DNA of 64,000 bases from AP-15 sp963799085 (GTDB lineage Bacteria > Pseudomonadota > Alphaproteobacteria > ATCC43930 > CGMCC-115725), in contig CAWCWA010000007.1 of assembly GCA_963799085.1 (NCBI GenBank), positions 19,391 through 83,390 of the forward strand, read 5' to 3'. A program made the translations under genes and the position numbers. This document shows, piece by piece, positions 28,327-38,353 of the stretch. The notes under the pieces are model-generated. The model had not been told where the DNA came from and searched no databases. It was given only the letters and a program-made list of their open reading frames with translations. Position 1 is the first letter of the stretch, and every line of letters begins with the position of its first letter.

Positions 28327-29839
28327 CTATTCCGCAGCGAGGCGCTGCGGCTCCGGCTCGCCGCGCTCCAACTCCGCCAGCACCTTGGGCGGCGACATCG
28401 GCAGGTCGCGCAGCCGGGTCCCGGTTGCCGCATGGATCGCGTTGGCGACGGCGGCCATCGGCGGCACGATCGGCACCTCGCCTACGCCACGCACGCCGAA
28501 GGGGTGCCGCGGGTTCGGCACCTCGACGATGACCGCGTCGATCATCGGGAGATCGGATGCGACCGGCACCCGATAGTCGAGAAAGCCTGGGTTATCGAGC
28601 CGGCCCTGCCGATCGTAGATGTATTCCTCGTTGAGCGCCCAGCCGATGCCTTGGGCGACGCCGCCCTGGATTTGGCCCTCGACATAGCTCGGATGAATGG
28701 CGCGGCCGACGTCCTGTGCAGCGGTGTAGCGCAGAATTGTTACGTGCCCGGTCTGCGGGTCGACTTCGACGTCGCACACATGCGTTGCGAAGGCGGGGCC
28801 GGCGCCTTGCGCGTTGACCGACACCTCGGCCCCGATCGGCCCGCCGGTCCGCGCCGCCTTGACCGCGATTTCGGCGAGCGGCAGCGGGTCGAAGCTGCCG
28901 GCGTTGGCGCCCGCCGGATAGGCGCAGCCGTCGCGCCAATCGATTGGATTCACCCATGTCACCGGCGGCAGCCGCGTCACCTTTGCCACCGGCATGGCGA
29001 CGGTGCAGGCGACCGAAAAGGTGATCGAACAGCTGAAGCGGCGGGCCGCGATGATCTGGGACATCAGCCCCGAGGCGGTCGAAGCGCGCGAGCCGCCGAT
29101 GTCGGGGCTGCCCGAGGCGACGCTGACCGAGCCGTCCTCGTTGACGTGCACCTGCGCGCTCGAATTCGCCGCCAACGTTGAACCAGAAGCCGCAGGCGAT
29201 ACCGCGCCCTTGATTGGGCCCGAGGGGGATTTGGTAGTTCGGGTGCGCTTTCGCGGCGGCCAGTGTGTCGAGATAGCCGATATTGGTCCAGGTGGGTCCA
29301 TGTACGGCCTTGGTGCCCTCTTTCGCGGCGTTCTTCTCGCGCAATTCAAGCGCATCGATCCCGAGTTCGCGGGCCAGTTCGTCGAGGCAGCTCTCGACCC
29401 CAAAGGGCGATATCGGCGCGCCCGGTGCGCGATAGGCCGCCACCTTCGGCCGGTTCGAAACCACGTCGTAGCCGGTGATATGGACGTTGGGCAGATCGTA
29501 CATCGCAAAGGCGCACATGCAGCCTGGCTGCACCGGCGAGCCGGGAAATGCCCCCGCCTGGTATTTGAGTACGAGTTGGGCTGCGACGATCGCGCCGTCG
29601 CGTTTGGCGCCGAGCTTGATCTCGATGACGCCACCCGAGGTCGGGCCAGTGGCCCGGAACACCTCCTCGCGAGTCATCACGATCTTGACCGGCCGGCCTG
29701 TCTTGCGGCACAGCACCAGCGCCACCGGCTCGAGATAGATCAAGGTCTTGCCGCCGAACCCGCCGCCGATCTCGGCCGGAGTTACCCGGATGGCCGCCAT
29801 GTCGAGGCCCAAGAGCTTGGCGCAATAGGCGCGGATCAA
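28327..29839 (-). pseudogene. xanthine-dehydrogenase-family molybdopterin subunit: 5'-truncated, frameshifted and internally inverted
   Basis: The recognisable C-terminal two thirds run from IRAYCAKLLGLDMAAIRV at about 29839, through IGGGFGGKTLIYLEP and AYRAPGAPISPFGVES, to PMSPPKVLAELERGEPEP at 28327. The first ~250 residues are absent: upstream of 29839 no homologous coding is seen before the regulator gene. One extra base near 29165 shifts the frame. Between about 28942 and 29081 the coding sequence is inverted: plus-strand reading gives THVTGGSRVTFATGMATVQA and RRAAMIWDISPEAVE. About 25 codons expected between GGSRAS and SIGFTHV are also missing. As shown it cannot make a working enzyme; this is either real decay or an assembly chimera. 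Confidence 0.85.
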
Positions 29840-29993
29840 CAGCCGTCTGAAACCTCGGGTATCGCGGCTACGCCCGGTCTCGCGGCGGGCGAACTTCCCA
29901 TTCCCGCGCGCTTCGATTTAGTATGCGCCATGGATGCCGCATGCGATCGGAGCCCAGAGGCCGGCTGCGACTAGCGTGCAGCGAGGCGGGGGG

Positions 29994-30413
29994 ATGGCGG
30001 CTACCAATCCGGCGAAAGTGCGGCTGACGCTTCGCGTCGATCTCGGCTCGGATCGGGCGATCGGTCCCGGCAAAATCAGGCTGCTAGAGGCGATACGCGA
30101 CACCGGATCGATCACTCAGGCCGGCATTTCGCTGCGCATGTCGTATCGCCGGGCATGGCTCCTGGTGGACGATATGAACAATTGCTTCCGCGAGCCGGTG
30201 GTCAGCGCCCAGGTCGGCGGCAGCCGTGGCGGTGGCGCTGAATTGACGCCCTTCGGGGCCAAGCTCATCGACCAGTACCGCGCCATCGAACAGGAAGCCC
30301 ATTCGGCGACAGCCGCCCATCTCGACGAACTCGAAGCGGCGAGCAGACGCGAAGATCGCCCCTCGCAAGGAAAACCCGCCGGTCCGGCGCGTCGCCGCTC
30401 GCTAGCGCGATAG
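29994..30413 (+). CDS. ModE-type winged-helix molybdate-responsive regulator
   Basis: The ATG at 29994 has AGGCGGGGGG directly upstream and gives 139 residues. The winged-helix domain (GPGKIRLLEAIRDTGSITQA, ISLRMSYRRAWLLVDDMN) is the ModE N-terminal DNA-binding domain, including the GGSRGGGAELTPFGAKLI wing. There is no C-terminal Mop/TOBE domain, so molybdate sensing would need another mechanism or the separate molbindin at 27617. ModE-box-like palindromes near modA and at 30462 are the plausible targets. Confidence 0.88.
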   Translation: MAATNPAKVRLTLRVDLGSDRAIGPGKIRLLEAIRDTGSITQAGISLRMSYRRAWLLVDDMNNCFREPVVSAQVGGSRGGGAELTPFGAKLIDQYRAIEQEAHSATAAHLDELEAASRREDRPSQGKPAGPARRRSLAR

Positions 30414-30461
30414 GTACAAGCTCTGCTTCGTGAGCGTGACCCCGGCGCTTTCGGGCGATTG

Positions 30462-30487
30462 ACGGTATATCCATCTAAATATACCGT
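30462..30487. promoter_or_regulatory. perfect ModE-box-like palindrome upstream of the PEP-CTERM gene
   Basis: ACGGTATAT at 30462-30470 and ATATACCGT at 30479-30487 are perfect 9-bp inverted arms with an 8-bp spacer. It sits 40 bp before the ATG at 30527 and about 50 bp after the ModE-type gene, consistent with autoregulated or repressed transcription of the PEP-CTERM gene. Confidence 0.72.
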
Positions 30488-30526
30488 AACGCGCTGGAAC
30501 GCGTGTTGGCGGAAAGGAGCGTTAAA

Positions 30527-31634
30527 ATGAGACGGTTTCGTGCGTGTCGATCGGCGTTCGTTTGCAGCTTGGGCTTCCTGGTCGTCTCGATAGCGGGTGC
30601 GGCCTGGGCAAAATGCGATCATCACCCTTTCCGGTCCAACCAGCAATGCGGGCACAATCGACCTGACGACCGTGCCGCCCGGTCAGTATGGCGGGCTCCT
30701 CACTGTCGGCGGCGTAACCGGCTATTCTCTTTGGGGACTGCTCGGCGGCGCCAATGCGTCGAACCCGAACTCGCCGATCTACGGCGCGATCACGACCAGC
30801 ACGCCCCCGGGCTACAACGGCAAGAACTCGATCCTGCGGTATTATGTCGTGGCGACCAGCACGGCCGGCAGCCGGTCGCTGATTTCGCTCGGTGAGATCG
30901 ATCCCAATTTCAGCGGCAGCGCAACGCCCGATCTGATCACCGTCTCCGGCAGCGACGCATGGCTCGTCTTCACCAAATCGGGCGCTAGCGGTCGCAATGT
31001 CAGCCAATTGACCAGCTTGGCATTGTTGTCCGTGCCGACCTTGCCATTGGTTTCCGGCGCCCCGCCTTCCACCTCTATGACGCTCTCCGGCAATGTCAGC
31101 CATCCGGGAGCCTACACCTTCCAGAGCGCCGCCCCGCAGAACGTCAGCCCGATTACCGAAACGGTCAACGGCGACACCTATACGGGACCGCACTTTTTCG
31201 CGCTGATCGACCCGAGCAACCCCGATATTCTCAGCCAGTATGTTGTAACGGCCGGTACTGACGGCTACGAAGTCCTTCTGTCGCTGGCCGAACTCGATCC
31301 GGCGTTCGGCGCGTCCACGGCGGCTGACCACATCAATCTCGTCCCCTATGCCGACACCGCCGGCAATTTCCCCGGCGCGGCGATAGCGCGAACAATTCTT
31401 CCAAGCGACGCACCCTTTGCTCATGGGCGATGGATGTCCAACCTCTATCTGATAGAGGTCACGACGGTGCCGGAACCGCCTGGGGCCGCGATGCTTGCCT
31501 CCGCATTGATCGCCATGACGGCCGCCAGCCTTTGGCGGCGTCGCGCCGATCCAGTTCGGTTGCGTGACGCGCATACCCGCCGCCCTTGGGACGCGTGTTG
31601 CGACAGTGGCGGAAAGGCGAGACGATACAAGTAG
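30527..31634 (+). CDS. PEP-CTERM protein with two sulfite-oxidase-like domains, one frameshift
   Basis: The ATG at 30527 has GGAG eight bases upstream and gives a signal peptide (FVCSLGFLVVSIAGAAWA). At about 30607 the frame changes, joining to QNAIITLSGPTSNAGTID. Two repeats of one domain follow: repeat 1 has GVTGYSLWGLLGG and SLISLGEIDPNFSG; repeat 2 has MTLSGNVSHPGAYTF, TYTGPHFFALID and VLLSLAELDPAFG. They parallel FTGVQLWSLI and VTSIGEISPDFGD of the protein at 27828. The end is a PEP-CTERM sorting signal (VPEPPGAAMLASALIAM, then RRR). About 28 residues follow the arginines, longer than usual, so a late indel is possible. It is exported and probably exosortase-processed; no exosortase is in the window. 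Confidence 0.78.
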
Positions 31635-31674
31635 CGGACCCAAGAATCCGCAGAATATCGGCGAAGGAAACCCC

Positions 31675-33252
31675 ATGAAATACGATGTGGTGATCGTCGG
31701 CGGAGGAGCCGCCGGCTGCGTCCTGGCCAGCCGATTGGCGGCTAACGCGCAGGTATCGGTATTGCTGCTGGAAGCGGGGCCCGACTACCCCGATCCGGCC
31801 CATCTGCCGGACGACGTCAAGTTCGGCCACACCCGCTATGCCGAAGCCCCGGACTCCCAGCACAACTGGGCGCTGCGCGGCACGATCACCGAGGAGCAGG
31901 GTGCGATCCACGTCGCGCAGGGCAGGGTGATCGGCGGCGGGTCGTCGATCAACGGTCAGGCGATGCAGCGCGGCTTTCCCGAGGATTTCGACTCCTGGGC
32001 GAGCCTCGGCAACGACGAATGGTCGTATGAAAAGGTCGTGCCGTACTTCCGCAAATCCGAGCGCGATCTCGACATCCAGGACAATTACTGCCACGGCTCG
32101 GATGGGCCGATGCCGGTCAGGCGCCGTCGGACGGGCCCACTCCCGGCGATCCAGCAGGCCTTCCACACCGCCTGCGTCGAGGCGGGTTTCGGCAAGACCA
32201 ACGACAAGAACGGCCTGCATCCCGCCGGCCTCGGCATTTCGCCGTCGAACAACATCGATGGTGTCAGGGTCAGCACCGCGATGGCGTTTCTGAACCCGGT
32301 TCGCCATCACCTGAACCTGACCGTGCGCGGCGGCGTCTTCGTCCGCAGGATCGTGATCGAGGACGGCAAGGCCGTCGGCGTCGAAGCCGATAGCGGCGGT
32401 AAGCAGTTCCGCATCGACGCCGGCCGGGTGGTGCTGAGCGCCGGCGCGATCCGCTCGCCGCACCTGCTGATGCTTTCCGGCGTAGGCCCCGAGGATCACC
32501 TGCGCGAGTTCGGCATCCGCACGCTCTGCCATCTGCCGGGCGTCGGGCAGAACCTGTGGAACCACTTGAGCGCCCAGGCGACCTTCAAGGTCAAGGACGG
32601 CGTCTCCCTCGACGCACACCGGGACGCGGCGCATTTTTCGCTGCACTACACCGCACCCGGTTCGGACTACGTCAACGACATGGTGCTGCGCACCACCCCG
32701 GTCGTTGACGAACGCGAGGAGCGGGTCCGTGGCGTGCGGACCAAATTCCTGACCGGCGACGTGCCGCCCGAGCGAGCCGCCCGCATCAACTGCACGCTCG
32801 GGCTGCCTGACGGCTCGGGATATGTCTGGCTGGCTGCGGCCGACCCCAAGGTCCAGCCGTCCTTCAATTACTGCTATCTCCAGCACCCAAACGACGTTCG
32901 ACGGGTACGCGACGGCGTGCGGTTCGCGGCGAGGCTCCTGGAATCGGAGGCCTATAAAGAGGTGGCCGATTTCCGGATCCTCCCGACCGACGCGATTCTG
33001 GCCGACGACAGCGCTTTGGACTTGTGGATACGGCAAACCGTGGGCACTGCCAGACACGTGTCGGGGACGTGCAAGATGGGGCCCGACGCAGACCCGATGG
33101 CGGTCACCGATCAGCACGGCCGCGTCAAGGGTGTGAGCGGCCTGTGGGTGGCCGATGCCTCGATCATGCCGCGCATACCGCGGTCCGGCGGCGCGCACGC
33201 GACGGTGATCATGATCGGTGAACGAGTGGTCGACTGGATTGCGGCGGGTTAG
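31675..33252 (+). CDS. GMC-family FAD oxidoreductase
   Basis: The ATG at 31675 follows GAAGGA and gives 525 residues. The FAD dinucleotide motif VIVGGGAAGCVLASRLA is at the N-terminus. The first GMC signature region contains QGRVIGGGSSINGQ, VVLSAGAIRSPHLLMLSGVG is the second signature, and HVSGTCKMG with LWVADASIMP forms the C-terminal active-site part. The family oxidises alcohols such as choline or glucose derivatives, and the exact substrate is unknown. The frame is clean. It lies 40 bp after the PEP-CTERM gene. Confidence 0.92.
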   Translation: MKYDVVIVGGGAAGCVLASRLAANAQVSVLLLEAGPDYPDPAHLPDDVKFGHTRYAEAPDSQHNWALRGTITEEQGAIHVAQGRVIGGGSSINGQAMQRGFPEDFDSWASLGNDEWSYEKVVPYFRKSERDLDIQDNYCHGSDGPMPVRRRRTGPLPAIQQAFHTACVEAGFGKTNDKNGLHPAGLGISPSNNIDGVRVSTAMAFLNPVRHHLNLTVRGGVFVRRIVIEDGKAVGVEADSGGKQFRIDAGRVVLSAGAIRSPHLLMLSGVGPEDHLREFGIRTLCHLPGVGQNLWNHLSAQATFKVKDGVSLDAHRDAAHFSLHYTAPGSDYVNDMVLRTTPVVDEREERVRGVRTKFLTGDVPPERAARINCTLGLPDGSGYVWLAAADPKVQPSFNYCYLQHPNDVRRVRDGVRFAARLLESEAYKEVADFRILPTDAILADDSALDLWIRQTVGTARHVSGTCKMGPDADPMAVTDQHGRVKGVSGLWVADASIMPRIPRSGGAHATVIMIGERVVDWIAAG

Positions 33253-33276
33253 CCGCCGTCGCAGCCATTCGCGGCG

Positions 33277-34125
33277 CTAGAGCGGCACTCGACGCGCCAC
33301 GGCGAGGACCGTGGCGAGCGCCACGCGCTGCGACCGCGGGCCGAGCGCCAGCGGCTTCAAGAGCATTCGCACGCTCATTTCCAGCGGGACATGGGGGCGC
33401 AGAAAATTGCGGCAGCGCCCCCGCACCTCGCGATAGACGCCGGCATCGAAGGGCGCCTTGGGGTGGCGCGTGCGGTAGACGTGCTTCAGCGGGACAAAGC
33501 TGTCCGAACCGTTGGTCATCCGCAGCCGCCGCCACAGCGCCGGCGCGATCGCCACTCGGCCGCAGGGTTCAATGTCCTGGTATTTCTTGAAATAGCGATA
33601 GAAATGCTTGTAGTGGCGGACCTCGTCCTCGACGATCCGCCGGGTCAGAAGGCTCAGCACCGGATCGGGGCTGACGCGCGACAAGGTCGTGTAAAAGCTC
33701 GCCGTTCCCATCTCGACGACGCAGCGCGAGGCCATTTCGAGGCTCCGCGCGGCCTCGAGCGCACTGTCACAAAAGGGTTGAAACTCCTCGACGAAGCGCT
33801 GGTTGACCCCCTCCCAGCCGAATTCCGGCCAGGCGGTCTCGACATAGCGGCGCAACGCCTTGCCGTGCTGGAGTTCCTCGGGCAGCCAGCATTGCTCTAG
33901 CCAAAGCGTGATTTCATCGTCGCCTTCGAAGAAATCGATCAGGTTGCGCGTGTATAGATCGGTGGCGCTCTCCATCAACGACGCCGAGGCGACCAGATAA
34001 AACAGTTCGTCATGGCTTGCCACCCGGTCATGCCGCAACTCGTCCCACGGTATGTCGGAGAGCATCCAATGCCGGCGGCGGGGCGCCCGGACGGCGGTGT
34101 CGGCTATGGGGGAATGGGCTTCCAT
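33277..34125 (-). CDS. ferritin-like diiron protein
   Basis: The 282-residue, mostly helical protein carries two diiron-ligand motifs. LPEELQHGKALRRYVE contains an EExxH-type motif, and RIVEDEVRHYKHFYRYFKKY contains an ExxxH-type second set. MGTASFYTTLSR sits between them. This pattern is that of the ferritin-like/acyl-ACP-desaturase superfamily, so an oxygen-activating diiron centre is likely. Substrate and pathway are unknown. It lies 22 bp downstream of the flavoprotein gene on the same strand, suggesting a shared oxidative pathway. Confidence 0.75.
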   Translation of the reverse strand: MEAHSPIADTAVRAPRRRHWMLSDIPWDELRHDRVASHDELFYLVASASLMESATDLYTRNLIDFFEGDDEITLWLEQCWLPEELQHGKALRRYVETAWPEFGWEGVNQRFVEEFQPFCDSALEAARSLEMASRCVVEMGTASFYTTLSRVSPDPVLSLLTRRIVEDEVRHYKHFYRYFKKYQDIEPCGRVAIAPALWRRLRMTNGSDSFVPLKHVYRTRHPKAPFDAGVYREVRGRCRNFLRPHVPLEMSVRMLLKPLALGPRSQRVALATVLAVARRVPL

Positions 34126-34147
34126 GGCGATTTGCGGTCGCGGGCGG

Positions 34148-35356
34148 TCAGAAGGTGAACATCGTGCTGCCGGGCTCGAGGCCGAGCAGGACTTGACCCA
34201 CGGTCTCGAAATGCGCCTGGCGGCCCTGGTATTGCTGGATCACGGCGTGGACATCGCGAAACCGCCGCTCGAACGGGTTGTCCTCGAAGATCGCCGTGGC
34301 CCCGGCGGCGTGATAGGCGGTGTCGACGACGGCGGCCGCCTGATGGATGGCCCAGGTCGTAGCGAGCCGGATTGTCGTGTTGTGCTCAGGCTGAGCGCGC
34401 CGGTGCAGCCGACCTCGCGCCAGATGTCGTCGAGCGAGCCCAGCAGAAAGGCGCGCGAGGCCTCGAGCCGGGCCTCGGCCTTAGCAACCTGCGACTGCAC
34501 GACGTTGTTGTCGCGCAAGGTGCGCCTGCCGCCGCGCGGTATCTTGTCGCGGGCGAGTTCGATAAAGGCGTCGAGGGCCGCGCGGGCGATGCCGAGCGCC
34601 ACCCCGGCAAAGCCCGAGGAATAGAGGTTGCTGCTGCTGAACCGATAAAGCAGGCCCGGCTCGCGCGGACGGTTTGCCGGATCGCGCAGCACGGTATGGC
34701 TTTCCGGCACGAAGAGTTCGTCGACCGAATAGCTGTCGCTGCCGGTGCCGCGCAAGCCGACGACACGCCAGATGTCGGTCATCCGCGCGCTTGCCTTGGG
34801 GAACAGCATCGTTCGAAAGACGGCGCCGCCGTCCGCGCGCTGCAACGCCTCGCCGTTCGCCCCCTGCACCGCGACATGGGCGCCAAGCCAGGTCGCGTGA
34901 TGGCTGCCGCTGGCAAAGCTCCAGGTTCCGGTCAGGCGGAAACCGCCCGGCGCGGTGCGGGCCTGCGGCCTCGGGATTGGGCGGACCCCAGGCGAGGATG
35001 CCGCGCCCGCCGTCGAAGATCTCCCGCGCCGCAACCGGGTCGAGAAAGGCCGCCGCCATCGACGACCCGCAGGCCTGGCCGATGCACCAGGCGGTGCTGG
35101 CGTCGTGCTTGGCGATCTCTTCGACGACCGGAACATACTGCGCGGGCGACAGTTCGGCGCCGCCCAGCGAACGTGGCAACAGCAAACCGAAGAGCCCGCG
35201 CTCGGCCAGTGCCGCGACGATCGCTTCCGGGAGTTCGCGCCCCGCCTCGATCGCATCTCCGGCTCGGTCGAGGCGGGAACCCAGATCGCGCGCGATCGCG
35301 ACAAAGTCGGGCGGTGCCCGGAGGGCTTCGTCAGGTGCGGCAGGCGTCGTCGTCAT
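34148..35356 (-). CDS. acyl-CoA-dehydrogenase-like flavoprotein (flavin monooxygenase type), two frameshifts
   Basis: The start at 35356 gives MTTTPAAPDEALRAPPDFVA. The N-terminal helical domain contains LPRSLGGAELSPAQYVPVVEEIA. The frame changes near 34965 to continue as GGFRLTGTWSFASGSHHATW, VVGLRGTGSDSYSVDELFVP and SGFAGVALGIARAALDAFIE. It changes again near 34385 to TTWAIHQAAAVVDTAYHAAG and a C-terminus FETVGQVLLGLEPGSTMFTF. The whole is about 400 residues. The pattern is closer to the oxygen-using type-2 acyl-CoA dehydrogenase subgroup (DszC/HsaA-like) than to fatty-acid dehydrogenases. The substrate is unknown. Confidence 0.8.
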
Positions 35357-35567
35357 GGCAGTTTCACACGGAATTCCTCGCCAGATATTAACGCAGTTTG
35401 TGGCAAGAGAAAGAGCCGCCGGCCAACCGCCTCCGGTGCCGCCCGGCCTGCCGCCGTCGGTCGCCGCGAAGAGATCGGCGATGCCCCAAATCGGCATTGC
35501 ACGAACCCAAGCCATGGTGTGGACTGCGCGTCGGCCCCGAGAAGGAGCGGCGGGCGGAGGAGGGGAG

Positions 35568-36430
35568 ATGGCGTCCGACGAAATGGCCAATGCGGCCCAG
35601 CGCGAATACTGGAACCGGGTCGCCGGCCCTCGCTGGGTCGGGCTCGAAGGCTTTGTCGAGCGGCGGGTGCAGCCGGTCAACGATCTGCTGCTGAGGCGGT
35701 CGGCTGCGGCGTCGGGCGAGCGGGTGCTCGAGGTCGGCTGCGGCACCGGGGCGGCGACGGTGCCATTGGCGAAGGCGGTGGGTGCGAAGGGCGAAGTAGC
35801 TGGGCGCCGACATCTCGAAGCCGATGCTGGAAGCGGCGCGCGGGCGCATCGCGCAAAGCGGGCTCAAGAATGTGACGTTCGTCGAGACCGACGCGCAGAC
35901 CCACTCGTTCGAGCCCGGCCGTTTCGATCTCGTCGCATCGCGTTTCGGCGTCATGTTCTTCGCCGATCCGAAGGCGGCTTTCGCGAATTTGCTGCGCGCC
36001 GCACGGCCCGGCGGAAGGCTCTGTTTTGTCTGCTGGGCGTCCGCTTGCCGACAATCCACATTGGCTGATCCCGTACGAGGTAGCGGTGCGGCATCTGGGA
36101 CCCCCGGCCCCGACGCCGCCAAGGGCGCCCGGCCCGCTCGCCTTCAGCGATCCCGACTATGTCCGCGGCTTTCTCCGCGACGCCGGCTTCGCCGCGATCG
36201 AGATCGTGCGCGAGACGATCGAAATCGCCGGCGCCTCGGCCGAGGAGGAGGCCGAGCACGCCGCTGTTATGGGACCGCCCGGCCGGCTGATCGACGAGAA
36301 GCGGCCCGACCCGGCGCTGCGCCAGAGGATCCTGCGCGAGATGGTCGCGGCCTATGCTGCGTATGCCGAAAACGGCAAGCTGCGCCTCCCCGCCGCCGTC
36401 AACCTCGTCGCCGCCCGCTGCCCGGACTGA
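35568..36430 (+). CDS. class I SAM-dependent methyltransferase, two frameshifts
   Basis: The ATG at 35568 follows GGAGGAGGGGAG. AAQREYWNRVAGPRWVGLEG opens the protein, and the SAM motif I is VLEVGCGTGAATVPLA. Motif II/III regions are FDLVASRFGVMFFADPKAA and LLRAARPGGRLCFVCWA. Frame changes fall near 35800 and 36045. The C-terminal part (NPHWLIPYEVAVRHLGPP through AVNLVAARCPD) is again uninterrupted. The reconstructed length is about 287 residues. The substrate is unknown. Confidence 0.85.
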
Positions 36431-36440
36431 TCGCTTCCCG

Positions 36441-36486
36441 TTTGCTGTTTTTGCTGTTATTTACAACGAATCTACAGCAAACGGTC
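36441..36486 (+). repeat. dispersed palindromic intergenic repeat, copy B
   Basis: It begins ten bases after the methyltransferase stop with TTTGCTGTTTTTGCTGTTAT and ends ACAGCAAACGGTC. GTTTGCTGT at 36440 and ACAGCAAAC at 36474 are perfect 9-bp arms. It matches copy A at 3133-3178 (opposite orientation) at about 40 of 46 bases. It could also act as a transcription terminator. Confidence 0.75.
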
Positions 36487-36662
36487 TGGCCGCATCGCCT
36501 CGTGTGACAGAGAATGCGATGCGATTGTGTCAATTTTATCGTCGACGTCCAATAACACCTCAACCCGACCCTCCCCGCCCCCCGGGGGCGTAGAAGGGGT
36601 TTGGGGAGCGGGGATGGTTTTGCGCTTGCCGAAACGGGCCGGGCCGATAAGGTGCCGTGGCC

Positions 36663-38285
<1,623 letters not shown>

Positions 38286-38353
38286 ACAACCCTCAGCGCA
38301 AGGGCGTGAGGGCGCACGGACGCGAAGCGTCACTCAGCCTTCGCGTTCGTGGC

